Origin: Nemertoderma westbladi
Taxonomy: Eukaryota; Xenacoelomorpha; Nemertodermatida; Nemertodermatidae
Length of the DNA: 57,901 nucleotides
Assembly: GCA_032718475.1 (NCBI GenBank)
Contig: JAUCBJ010007825.1
Location: 1 to 57,901, forward strand
Direction of reading: 5' to 3'
Positions within the stretch are counted from its first letter, which is position 1. Every line of letters begins with the position of its first letter. The notes under the pieces were generated by a model that saw only the letters and a program-made list of their open reading frames with translations, was not told where the DNA came from and did not search any database. Shown here in pieces: positions 10,737 through 21,601 of the stretch. The position numbers and the translations under genes were made by a program.

Positions 10737-12061
10737 AATGCACACTGTATGGATGTAAAGTGCCAACTGTAGCCCTTTGCAGGGTGCGGCCTACAGTACC
10801 TAGCAATCACCTGACTCAACTGTGACTTGGAAAAACGGAAAAACGAATGAGATAAATCGGCTTGCTGCAAGAGAACTTACTAGCCGGTGTTTGTTCTGGC
10901 AAATATTGGTAAATTGGATCCCCTCGCACTCTGTAATAGGAGCGCATAACGGACGGAATCCGCTAACACAACTTTTAATGAATACGCAAGATCGAATAAT
11001 GTTTAAGCTCATATTTACAGTACGGCGCGCAGCCACACAGCTGTTACCGTAACATTGACCGATTTGACATACGCGTAACGTATGCATATGCGTAGGCGAA
11101 TAATGTTTACTGATTGGTCCAGATGAGATAGGAGATTGTCAAGCTAAATGCTTAGGCATAAGTATTTGAAACTGTCAAAAACTATTTTTGTTTGAAATTT
11201 CATGCAATCTCATTAACATTTGAAGAACAGTTAGGGGCGGGGGGGGGGGGGGAGTAGGGCCTACTCCCTCTGAATCAACATCCTAGACATAGGTCATAAA
11301 AACAGGTTGAGTTTTCATCATTTTATTTGCACTACTTATTTTTTTCGTGTCCCAGGGGCTCATTTCAAATTACCTTTGTTTTGTATTATCCCGTGAACTT
11401 TTTTATGGCTGTCAATTTGGGTTGGAGGTTAATATAACGATTTTATCGTAGCCATTCACTACTGCATATGGAAAGCCAAATAGTCTCAATACAAAGTTTT
11501 TAAAATTAATTGCTTACACTTAGCGGCAGACGGTGGAATAAAGAATACACTAAAAACATTAGTACTCCCTTAAACTTAATCCAAATTTCACGGAAACATT
11601 TTTTGTACTCAGCGCCATCGAATCTACAAAAGTTATCGCCATTTTAATATTAATATTTAATATTTATTAACTTTTTATTTAGGTAAATTACACAAAAATG
11701 TAAATATTTATCAAAATTTCATAAGATAACGTTTAAAAAACTGCTGAAACCAGTTCCAATGAGCCAAATTAAAGAAAATTGGTGGAAAAATAGCGGATGA
11801 TTATTAATTTGAAAATGATAAATGTTATTCCAAGAAAATTGACTTTGCAAAATATCTGCCTGTGGTCTGATTGGTTAATAACTATTTAACGACCCATGGT
11901 GAAAATAATCATATAATATACTGTTAGTTTAAGAAAACAAAGTGCACGCATATGTAGTTTGAAAGTAAAGGGATGAACAGACAGACAGACGCGGAACCGC
12001 AGTTTATTTCTGTTGATAAAACGGAATTGAAGTCGGTAATTTAAAGATTCCACCACCAGGG
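10737..12061. other. Intergenic stretch, no gene recognised
   Basis: It holds a G homopolymer at about 11238-11252 and otherwise AT-rich sequence. Some ORFs at 10800-11090 overlap each other on both strands and show no domain. Toward 12061 the sequence runs into degenerate zinc-finger modules. Confidence 0.5.
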
Positions 12062-14130
12062 GCCTTAATTGGTATCTTTATGAACTGTGTGTATATGTGT
12101 CTTCATTTTTCCTTTGTTACTAAATTGTTTGTAACAAGAACCGCAATTATACTTGATTTGATTCCTTTATGTACTGATTCCATGTGTTTCTTTAGATATC
12201 CTTTGTCACAAGAATCGCAATTATACTTGATACCTTTATGTACTGATTCAATGTGTCTCTTCAGATATGCTTTGTCACTAAATTAATTGTCACAAGAACA
12301 GCAATTATACTTGATACCTTTATGTACTGATTCTATGTGTTTCTTCAGACTCTGTTTGTCACTAAATTGTTTGTCACAAGAACAGCAATTATACTTGATA
12401 CCTTTATGTACTGATTCAATGTGTCTCTTCAGATATGCTTTGTCACTAAATTAATTGTCACAAGAACAGCAATTATACTTGATACCTTTATGTACTGATT
12501 CTATGTGTCTCTTCAGATATGCTTTGTCACTAAATTAATTGTCACAAGAACAGCAATTATACTTGATACCTTTATGTACTGATTCAATGTGTCTCTTCAG
12601 ATATGCTTTGTCACTAAATTAATTGTCACAAGAACCGCAATTATACTTGATGCCTTTATGTACTGATTCAATGTGTCTCTTCAGATATGCTTTGTCACTA
12701 AATTAATTGTCACAAGAACAGCAATTATACTTGATACCTTTATGTACTGATTCTATGTGTTTCTTCAGACTCTGTTTGTCACTAAATTGTTTGTCACAAG
12801 AACAGCAATTATACTTGATACCTTTATGTACTGATTCAATGTGTCTCTTCAGATATGCTTTGTCACTAAATTAATTGTCACAAGAACAGCAATTATACTT
12901 GATACCTTTATGTACTGATTCAATGTGTCTCTTCAGATATGCTTTGTCACTAAATTAATTGTCACAAGAACAGCAATTATACTTGATACCTTTATGTACT
13001 GATTCAATGTGTCTCTTCAGATATGCTTTGTCACTAAATTAATTGTCACAAGAAACGCAATTATACTTGATGCCTTTATGTACTGATTCAATGTGTCTCT
13101 TCAGATATGCTTTGTCACTAAATTAATTGTCACAAGAACAGCAATTATACTTGATACCTTTATGTACTGATTCAATGTGTCTCTTCAGATATGCTTTGTC
13201 ACTAAATTAATTGTCACAAGAACAGCAATTATACTTGATGCCTTTATGTACTGTTTCAATGTGTCTCTTCAGATATGCTTTGTCACTAAATTAATTGTCA
13301 CAAGAACAGCAATTATACTTGATACCTTTATGTACTGATTCAATGTGTCTCTTCAGATATGCTTTGTCACTAAATTAATTGTCACAAGAACAGCAATTAT
13401 ACTTGATACCTTTATGTACTGATTCAATGTGTCTCTTCAGATATGCTTTGTCACTAAATTAATTGTCACAAGAACAGCAATTATACTTGATACCTTTATG
13501 TACTGATTCAATGTGTCTCTTCAGATATGCTTTGTCACTAAATTAATTGTCACAAGAACAGCAATTATACTTGATACCTTTATGTACTGATTCAATGTGT
13601 CTCTTCAGATATGCTTTGTCACTAAATTAATTGTCACAAGAACAGCAATTATACTTGATACCTTTATGTACTGATTCAATGTGTCTCTTCAGATATGCTT
13701 TGTCACTAAATTAATTGTCACAAGAACAGCAATTATACTTGATGCCTTTATGTACTGATTCAATGTGTCTCTTCAGATATGCTTTGTCACTAAATTAATT
13801 ATCACAAGAACAGCAATTATACTTGATGCCTTTATGTACTGATTCAATGTGTCTCTTCAGATATGCTTTGTCACTAAATTAATTGTCACAAGAACAGCAA
13901 TTATACTTGATACCTTTATGTACTGATTCAATGTGTCTCTTCAGATATGCTTTGTCACTAAATTAATTGTCACAAGAACAGCAATTATACTTGATGCCTT
14001 TATGTACTGATTCAATGTGTCTCTTCAGATATGCTTTGTCACTAAATTAATTGTCACAAGAACAGCAATTATACTTGATACCTTTATGTACTGATTCAAT
14101 GTGTCTCTTCAGATATGCTTTGTCACTAAA
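12062..14130 (-). repeat. 84-bp satellite of stop-bearing C2H2 zinc-finger modules
   Basis: About 24 tandem copies of an 84-bp unit follow the zinc-finger gene on its 3' side in the same frame. Each unit still reads as one C2H2 module (SDKAYLKRHIESVHK, then YNCCSCD), but the codons for Lys-Gln after CD are AAT TAA instead of AAA CAA, so nearly every copy ends CDN-stop. A few copies keep the intact AAATTGTTTGTC (plus strand) near 12365 and 12785; these two are exactly 420 bp (five units) apart, which shows block duplication. The leftmost units (12062-12290) are diverged and partly deleted. Finger 6 of the intact gene (14934-15017) carries the same SDKAYLKRH helix and is the best parent. The array would lie in the 3' untranslated region of a zinc-finger mRNA. 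Confidence 0.9.
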
Positions 14131-16164
14131 TTAATTGTCACAAGAACAGCAATTATACTTGATACCTCTATGAACTGATTCCATGTGTTTCTTTAGATAT
14201 CCTTTGTCACTAAATTGTTTGTCACAAGAACCGCAATTATACTTGATACCTTTATGTACTGATTCTATGTGTGTCTTCAGATTCCATTTGTTAATGATTT
14301 GTTTGTCACAATAAACGCATTTATACTTGATATATTTATGTACTGATTCTATGTGTTTCTTCAGACATCCTTTGACGCTAAATTGTTTGTCACAAGAACC
14401 GCAGTTATATTTGATACCTTTATGTACTGATTCTATGTGGGTCCTTAGATGTCCTTTTTGATTAACTTGTTTGTCACAGGAACCGCATTTATACTTGATA
14501 CCTCTATGAACTGATTCCATGTGTTTCTTTAGATATCCTTTGTCACTAAATTGTTTTTCACAAGAACCGCATTTATATTTGATACCTTTATGTACTGATT
14601 CCATGTGTTTCTTTAGATTTCCTTTTTGACTAAATTGTTTGTCACAGGAACCGCAATTATACTGGATACCTCTATGAACTGATTCTATGTGTGTCTTCAG
14701 ATTCCATTTGTTAATGATTTGTTTGTCACAATAAACGCATTTATACTTGATATATTTATGTACTGATTCTATGTGTTTCTTCAGACATCCTTTGACGCTA
14801 AATTGTTTGTCACAAGAACCGCAATTATACTTGATGCCTTTATGAACTGCTTCTATGTGGGTCCTTAGATGTCCTTTTTGATTAACTTGTTTGTCACAGG
14901 AACCGCATTTATACTTGATACCTTTATGTACTGATTCAATGTGTCTCTTCAGATATGCTTTGTCACTAAATTGTTTGTCACAGGAACCGCAATTATACTT
15001 GATGCCTTTATGTACTGATTCTATGTGTGTCTTCAGATTCCATTTGTCATTGAATTGTTTGTCACAATAAACGCATTTATACTTGATACCTTTATGTACT
15101 GATTCCATGTGTTTCTTCAGATATCCTTTGACGCTAAATTGTTTGTCACAAGAACCGCAATTATACTTGATGCCTTTATGAACTGCTTCTATGTGTGTCT
15201 TCAGACTCCATTTGTCACTGAATTGTTTGTCACAATAAACGCATTTAGACTTGATACCTTTATGTACTGATTCCAGGTGTTTCTTAAGATTTCCTTCCTG
15301 TGTGAACAATTTATCGCAATAAACGCATTTATACTTGATACGCTTGTAAATTGATCTCACGTGTCTCTTTATACTCAGTTTGTTTCTAAATTGTTTGTCG
15401 CAAGATTCACATTTATACTTGATACCTTTATGCAATGATTGTTTACGATTCTTTAAATTTACTTTACGATTAATTCGCTTACACTTGAGAACGGACTTAT
15501 CAATAACTTCACAAGGAGATGGTTTCCCAATACAGAAATCTTGTCTCACAACTCGAGATTTATCTTTACCGCAAATATCCGCTTCTGATTTAAAACTGAT
15601 AACGTTTAGACCGCTGTTTGTGTTGCCAATTTGATTATTAGTATATTGTTCATCTGTACAGAACTCTTGTTTGATCTTTCGAGATGTATCTTCAGAAGTA
15701 CCGCAAATAGCTCCCGCTTCTGATTTAAATCTGATAACGTTTAGACCGCTGTTTGTGTTGCCGATTTGATTATTAGTATATTGTTCATCTGTACATAACT
15801 CTTGTTTGATCTTTCGAGATGTATCTTCAGAAGTACCGCAAATAGCTCCCGCTTCTGATTTAAATCTGATAACGTTTAGACCGCTGTTTGTGTTGCCGAT
15901 TTGATTAATATAATATTGTTCATCTGTACAGAACTCTTGTTTGATCTTTCGAGATGTATCTTCAGAAGTACCGCAAATAGCTCCCGCTTCTGATTTAAAA
16001 CTGATAACGTTTATACCGCTGTTGGTGTTGCTGATTTCGTTATTAGCAGGTGGTGGATAGACACATTTATCTTGTTCCTCACCACCGGACTGAGAATCAC
16101 TTTCATCTGCCATGATACGATCCAGTAAATCCCAAGCAGCGTCGCTCAAAGTATTCGAAGACAT
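14131..16164 (-). CDS. C2H2 zinc-finger protein, 677 aa, 15 fingers
   Basis: This is a single uninterrupted frame. Residues 1-45 are acidic (DLLDRIMADESDSQSGGEEQ). Residues from about 45 to 215 hold four copies, the last shortened, of a 45-residue repeat containing FKSEAG and RKIKQEFC; both FKSE and IKQE fit the SUMO acceptor pattern (hydrophobic-K-x-E). Residues from about 249 to 668 hold 15 tandem C-x2-C-x12-H-x4-H fingers of 28 residues each with linkers such as HKGIKYKC. Finger 1 has Tyr in place of its last His. The frame then enters a sixteenth module and stops at CDN, the first of the shared stops of the satellite. Fingers 7-9 and 12-14 are near copies, 420 bp apart. Such proteins are nuclear, sequence-specific DNA-binding proteins; the target is unknown. 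The start at 16164 is the first Met of the frame and begins an acidic segment. The Penelope fragment begins only about 70 bp upstream. Confidence 0.9.
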   Translation of the reverse strand: MSSNTLSDAAWDLLDRIMADESDSQSGGEEQDKCVYPPPANNEISNTNSGINVISFKSEAGAICGTSEDTSRKIKQEFCTDEQYYINQIGNTNSGLNVIRFKSEAGAICGTSEDTSRKIKQELCTDEQYTNNQIGNTNSGLNVIRFKSEAGAICGTSEDTSRKIKQEFCTDEQYTNNQIGNTNSGLNVISFKSEADICGKDKSRVVRQDFCIGKPSPCEVIDKSVLKCKRINRKVNLKNRKQSLHKGIKYKCESCDKQFRNKLSIKRHVRSIYKRIKYKCVYCDKLFTQEGNLKKHLESVHKGIKSKCVYCDKQFSDKWSLKTHIEAVHKGIKYNCGSCDKQFSVKGYLKKHMESVHKGIKYKCVYCDKQFNDKWNLKTHIESVHKGIKYNCGSCDKQFSDKAYLKRHIESVHKGIKYKCGSCDKQVNQKGHLRTHIEAVHKGIKYNCGSCDKQFSVKGCLKKHIESVHKYIKYKCVYCDKQIINKWNLKTHIESVHRGIQYNCGSCDKQFSQKGNLKKHMESVHKGIKYKCGSCEKQFSDKGYLKKHMESVHRGIKYKCGSCDKQVNQKGHLRTHIESVHKGIKYNCGSCDKQFSVKGCLKKHIESVHKYIKYKCVYCDKQIINKWNLKTHIESVHKGIKYNCGSCDKQFSDKGYLKKHMESVHRGIKYNCCSCDN
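15590..16035 (-). repeat. 135-bp coding repeat in the zinc-finger gene
   Basis: Three full copies and one partial copy of a 135-bp unit encode the SUMO-motif repeats. Copies differ at only a few bases, for example TTCTGT/TTATGT and ATTAGT/ATATAA. The unit is in frame, so copy-number change would not break the protein. Confidence 0.85.
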
Positions 16165-16232
16165 ATTTAATACAATTCGGACTAACTGACGTATAAATGT
16201 GACAGTCTAAATATTACCAATATAATTCAATT

Positions 16233-16957
16233 TAAAGAGTTAATTGTATTTATTGATTAATCAAGCACGTTAAATAAAAACTTTATCGGTAGGTATGTCA
16301 GTGCCAAAGTATGTAAAAAACTAAAGAGCAACAAGACCTAGATGTTGCATGCAATCAGTGATCAGCTGACGGCAGCCAGCTGATCGGTAGGTTTCGCCCC
16401 GCAACTGAAGGCATTCTCAGGAGGCCAAGCCAAGAAATATCGAGAGAGATTCCCAAAAGGGGACGGAACAGGTAACGAAATGAAGCAACTGTACTGTAAC
16501 TAACCACTGAGAAGCAGCACCGTAAACTTGCGCCAGTCATGTTTCTGCTTGTTGATAACCAGCTTGCGTGTTTGGATGTAATACATTTCAAACTTTTGCA
16601 AGACTGGCCGCAATGGGTGTCTAGCAATTACAGTGAAATGTTCAAACAATTCACGCCAGTCAGTCAGCCAACGTTTATTGGGCTCGCCGCGGTGTGTCAC
16701 GATGTGGTTGTGCACAGTCTTACCCTGTTCACTGCCATCATTGGCTGTCCCATCCTGGTGCTGTCTAACGCGTTCAAACAAGTGTTCGATGGTGTGTCCA
16801 ACATATATCCCCTTACAAGAGGGACAAGAGAAAGAGTAAACGACGTTAGACGCAAGGATTTCCGGGATTGGGTGTTTGTGAGATGGGAGTGACTGGCGTA
16901 GTTTAGATGTTGTAAAAACAAACCGAACTGGCCGTGTGCAAGACCTGGGTAACTACA
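16233..16957 (-). mobile_element. Penelope-like element 3' fragment, copy 1
   Basis: This minus-strand fragment runs from the end of the reverse-transcriptase linker through a GIY-YIG endonuclease (16500-16957) into a roughly 265-bp 3' untranslated part ending near 16233. Its 16586-16900 part is inverted relative to 17022-17335, and its 16233-16585 part is inverted relative to 19737-20091. It is therefore one half of a head-to-head pair. Only the 3' end of the element is present; no reverse transcriptase core was found. Confidence 0.75.
16500..16957 (-). CDS. GIY-YIG endonuclease domain of Penelope-like element (fragment)
   Basis: The open frame (about 152 codons, no 5' start) begins with a linker (VRFVFTTSKLRQSL) and continues NVVYSFSCPSCKGIYVGHT. 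This contains the GIY-type Tyr (VVY), a CxxC pair typical of Penelope-like endonucleases, and the YIG-type YVG. RVRQHQ supplies the conserved Arg, and KFEMYYIQTRKL the likely catalytic Glu. In active elements this domain cuts target DNA for reverse transcription. The linker plus CxxC between the GIY and YIG parts points to Penelope-like elements rather than phage or repair GIY-YIG enzymes. The frame is intact through its stop at 16500, unlike copy 2. Confidence 0.75.
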
Positions 16958-17021
16958 TCTAAACAACATCTAAACATAACAACAACATCTAAACAAAATC
17001 TAAATATAAACATCTAAACAG
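16901..17021. repeat. Spacer between inverted Penelope copies with ACATCTAAAC repeats
   Basis: The roughly 120-bp centre of the inverted structure holds four or five copies of AACATCTAAAC-like units. It could be a degraded junction or the loop of a large cruciform. Confidence 0.7.
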
Positions 17022-17335
17022 CGCCAGTCACTCCCATCTCTCAAACACCCCATCCCGGAAATCCTTGCGTCTACCGTCGTTTACTCTTTCTCTTGTCCCT
17101 CTTGTAAGGGGATATATGTTGGACACACCATCCAACACTTGTTTGAACGCGTTAGACAGCACCAGGATGGGACAGCCAATGATGGGAGCGAACAGGGTAA
17201 GACTGCACAACCACATCATGACGCACCGCGGCGAGCCCAATACACATTGGCTGACTGACTGGCGTGAATTGTTTAAACATTTCACTATAATTGCTAGACA
17301 CCCATTGCGGCCAGTCTTGCAAAATTATTACATCC

Positions 17336-18311
17336 ATTACATTACATTACATTACATTACATTACATTACGTTGAATTACATTACATTACATTACATTAC
17401 ATTACCTTACATTACATTACATTACATTACATTACATTACAATACATTACATTACATTACATTACATTACATTACATTACATTACATTACATTACATTAC
17501 ATTACATTACATTACATTACATTACATTACATTACATTACATTACATTACATTACATTACATTACATTACATTACATTACATTACATTACATTACATTAC
17601 ATTACATTACATTACATTACATTACATTACATTACATTACATTACATTACATTACATTACATTACATTACATTACATTACATTACATTACATTACATTAC
17701 ATTACATTACATTACATTACATTACATTACATTACATTACATTACATTACATTACATTACATTACATTACATTACATTACATTACATTACATTACATTAC
17801 ATTACATTACATTACATTACATTACATTACATTACATTACATTACATTACATTACATTACATTACATTACATTACATTACATTACATTACATTACATTAC
17901 ATTACATTACATTACATTACATTACATTACATTACATTACATTACATTACATTACATTACATTACATTACATTACATTACATTACATTACATTACATTAC
18001 ATTACATTACATTACATTACATTACATTACATTACATTACATTACATTACATTACATTACATTACATTACATTACATTACATTACATTACATTACATTAC
18101 ATTACATTACATTACATTACATTACATTACATTACATTACATTACATTACATTACATTACATTACATTACATTACATTACATTACATTACATTACATTAC
18201 ATTACATTACATTACATTACATTACATTACATTACATTACATTACATTACATTACATTACATTACATTACATTACATTACATTACATTACATTACATTAC
18301 ATTACATTACA
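17336..18311. repeat. (ATTAC)n pentanucleotide microsatellite, left array
   Basis: About 195 copies run over 976 bp, nearly perfect except for a few variants in the first 120 bp (GTTGA, CTTAC, ATACA). Long open frames (ITLHY repeats) occur because 5-bp units cycle through a 15-bp frame without stops; they are not genes. Confidence 0.97.
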
Positions 18312-18578
18312 GTTCAGCTTCGCGCTGCTGCGGGCCTCCCTGATGTGCATAAGAGGGTCGAGATCGGCACGGAAACGCCCAGTATTTGTTGGGGCAGAAG
18401 CATCGCCGTCCATCTTGCTGGCCAACGCCGACACAAGGGTGGGACAGTAGAGTCAGGAACTCATACCGGTATCATAAACAATTTCAAAATCAGTTTGGTT
18501 ATTTTATATTATTTAATTCCCTTGTATGGTTTAAATTTCCCGCCATTTGCTCATTTGATAATATAAACAACAAGAGGG

Positions 18579-18610
<32 letters not shown>
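18312..18610 (+). mobile_element. Poly(A)-tailed insert inside the microsatellite
   Basis: A 273-bp unique sequence ends in 26 A residues (18585-18610) and is bracketed on both sides by ATTAC units. This is the form expected of a retroposed sequence, plus strand, with its target duplication hidden in the repeat. The first 150 bp are GC-rich and the rest AT-rich. I do not recognise the source; a truncated LINE, SINE or processed transcript are all possible. Confidence 0.6.
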
Positions 18611-19736
18611 CATTACATTACATTACATTACATTACATTACATTACATTACATTACATTACATTACATTACATTACATTACATTACATTACATTACATTA
18701 CATTACATTACATTACATTACATTACATTACATTACATTACATTACATTACATTACATTACATTACATTACATTACATTACATTACATTACATTACATTA
18801 CATTACATTACATTACATTACATTACATTACATTACATTACATTACATTACATTACATTACATTACATTACATTACATTACATTACATTGCATTACATTA
18901 CATTACATTACATTACATTACATTACATTACATTGCATTTCATTGCATTACATTACATTACATTACATTACATTACATTACATTACATTACATTACATTA
19001 CATTACATTACATTACATTACATTACATTACATTACATTACATTACATTACATTACATTACATTACATTACATTACATTACATTACATTACATTACATTA
19101 CATTACATTACATTACATTACATTACATTACATTACATTACATTACATTACATTACATTACATTACATTACATTACATTACATTACATTACATTACATTA
19201 CATTACATTACATTACATTACATTACATTACATTACATTACATTACATTACATTACATTACATTACATTACATTACATTACATTACATTACATTACATTA
19301 CATTACATTACATTACATTACATTACATTACATTACATTACATTACATTACATTACATTACATTACATTACATTACATTACATTACATTACATTACATTA
19401 CATTACATTACATTACATTACATTACATTACATTACATTACATTACATTACATTACATTACATTACATTACATTACATTACATTACATTACATTACATTA
19501 CATTACATTACATTACATTACATTACATTACATTACATTACATTACATTACATTACATTACATTACATTACATTACATTACATTACATTACATTACATTA
19601 CATTACATTACATTACATTACATTACATTACATTACATTACATTACATTACATTACATTACATTACATTACATTACATTACATTACATTACATTACATTA
19701 CATTACATTACATTACATTACATCACATTACATTAC
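18611..19736. repeat. (ATTAC)n pentanucleotide microsatellite, right array
   Basis: About 225 copies over 1126 bp. Variants (CATTGCATTTCATTGCATTA) cluster at 18890-18950 and one CATCA lies at 19721. It is the continuation of the left array, split by the poly(A) insert. Confidence 0.97.
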
Positions 19737-20091
19737 ATTACATCCAAACACGCAAGCCAGTCATCAACAAACAGAAACGTGACTGGCGCAAGTTTACGGT
19801 GCTTCTTCCCAGTGGACAGTTACAGAACAGACATTTCTCCATTTTGTTACCTGTTCCGTCCCCCTTTGGGAATCTCTCTCGATATTTCCTGGCTTGGCCT
19901 CCTGAGAATGACTTCAGTTGCGGGGCAAAACCTACCGATCAGCTGGCTGCCGTCAGCTGATCACTGATTGCATGCAACGTCTAGGTCTTGTTGCTTTTTA
20001 GTTTTTTACATACTTTGGCACTGACATACCTACCGGTAAGGGTTTCACTTAACGCGCTTGATTCAAAAATAAATACAATTAACTCTTTATT

Positions 20092-21601
20092 ATTGGATTT
20101 TCAAGCTTCTATTTCAATTAATAATTCAATTTAATGACACAAACTTCAACATTTTGGGCCCTTTAATACTTTCTGGGTTTGGCTGACTGTAATACCGAAT
20201 GCAGCAGCTACAGTGCTTAGGGGAGTGGACCGCCTTAGGAGTGAACGTAGGAATATAATTGGGTACCTAAATTAGATTCAAATACAATAGATGTAACAGA
20301 TGCACCGATAGCTACTAAGAACATTTGGGCCTCTCCTCTACTATCCCGACCAACATCGATGGGTAACTCTGCAAGTTTGAATTGGGGAATACTGGAACTT
20401 TACAATGAAAGGTTTGCGGCCTCGTCGTTGTAGAAAATCGTAACAGATGTTGTTTAACAATACCTCGCTAGATTAGTTGGCGCCAATTTAACTATCATGG
20501 CACCAATTATCTATGTATTTTAGTTACGATGGTCCCCAACGGCCATCGTTTTAGCAACGTAATATCCATCTATTGGAAGTATTTTCGGTGAATTTATGCC
20601 GAGGAAACAAAGTAATAACAACGACTTTCAACATGAATTTTCAAGCTTTACACAACGATTGATTCCTTTTGGGGGTAATATTCAATTTTGTTTTTGTGCG
20701 CGTGCACCACTGGATAACTGCAGTGTTGACAGCGGTGTGTTGAAGATTGCAAAATCCCATCTGTGAACTATGCCTAACTAAATTAATTGTAATATAACTT
20801 TATCTTACTAATATTTTGGCAGTGTGTTATAAAGTGATAAAAATATCCCAAAATTCGTGAAATTAAAAATTAAAATCAAACTTGCAATACCGATAGCGAT
20901 CCCGGAAAACTCTCATCCCGTTTAAATTCTAACGGGATCCCGATCCAGAAAAACCGAGATTCCGGCGAAAATAGCAATCCCGGCCCTGATCCCGACATTT
21001 TTGGAGCGGAATCCCGAAGTAAATATAGATAAGTAAATTTTTTTAATATCTAATAAATAGTTCAAGCAGAACTGAAAATTATTGATTATATCGAATTTAT
21101 ATGTCAGTAAAACATCCAGTAATCAATTGCAAAATAATTTTAATCTTACTTTAAGCGAGCTCCTAAAAATATTGCAAATCTACGAAAATTGTAAATGTTT
21201 AAATTCCAGCGCCATACAATTATGTACTTAAAATAATCAATTCAACCAAAATTATAACCAGAGATATAGAATGGCCGGGGTCGTAATCTACTCTGATATT
21301 CCAGAGTGCTGTGAAATATAGTGTCGCAATTCAATGTATTAACTTGGACCCCACCCCAATTTGAATTCACCAGTACTATCGGCATGCTGTATTGCAGCTG
21401 TCGATCGCAGGATTACAAACAATGTTATTCATTCTTAATAAGGCATTCTTAGAAAAGGGTTGAGGGGGGGGGGGGGGGGGGGGGGGGGGTCCGGTCCAAG
21501 TCACTGAATTACGACGCTATATTCCAGGTCATGGTGTATGTATACTCTAGTACTATCATAATATCCAAATAACTACAATACTCTACTTAGTTACTAGTTT
21601 A
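20092..21601. other. Intergenic stretch with CGGGATC-type motifs and poly-G
   Basis: No gene was recognised. At 20890-21020 the sequence is crowded with degenerate ATCCCG / CGGGATC motifs in both orientations. A run of 26 G lies at 21464-21489. Confidence 0.55.
21464..21489. repeat. Poly-G tract
   Basis: Twenty-six consecutive G residues. Confidence 0.95.

Larger units (their letters stand above)
17022..20091 (+). pseudogene. Penelope-like element 3' fragment, copy 2, split by (ATTAC)n
   Basis: The left part, 17022-17335, matches copy 1 in inverted orientation and encodes the linker and first half of the GIY-YIG domain. A 2-bp loss (GTGCAC in copy 1, GCAC here, near 17203) shifts its frame. 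The coding sequence then halts at ATTACATCC (17327-17335) and resumes at a second ATTACATCC (19737-19745), continuing AAACACGCAAG as in copy 1 to the 3' end near 20091. Between these sites lie two ATTAC arrays and a 299-bp poly(A)-ended insert. Copy 1 has the nine bases once, uninterrupted. The endonuclease cannot be made from this copy. Confidence 0.75.

Noticed and set aside
12062-14130. CRISPR-like array
   Set aside because: Units are contiguous with no unique spacers and they code for zinc-finger modules.
16539-16892. Plus-strand ORF opposite the Penelope fragment
   Set aside because: Antisense shadow of the GIY-YIG frame, which has the recognisable motifs.
17336-19736. Telomere-like repeat
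   Set aside because: ATTAC is not a known telomere unit (no G-rich strand pattern) and the array is internal to a Penelope fragment.
17065-19967. Long plus-strand ORFs of ITLHY repeats
   Set aside because: Products of the (ATTAC)n arrays, which have no stop in these frames; their non-repeat ends are Penelope sequence in mixed frames.
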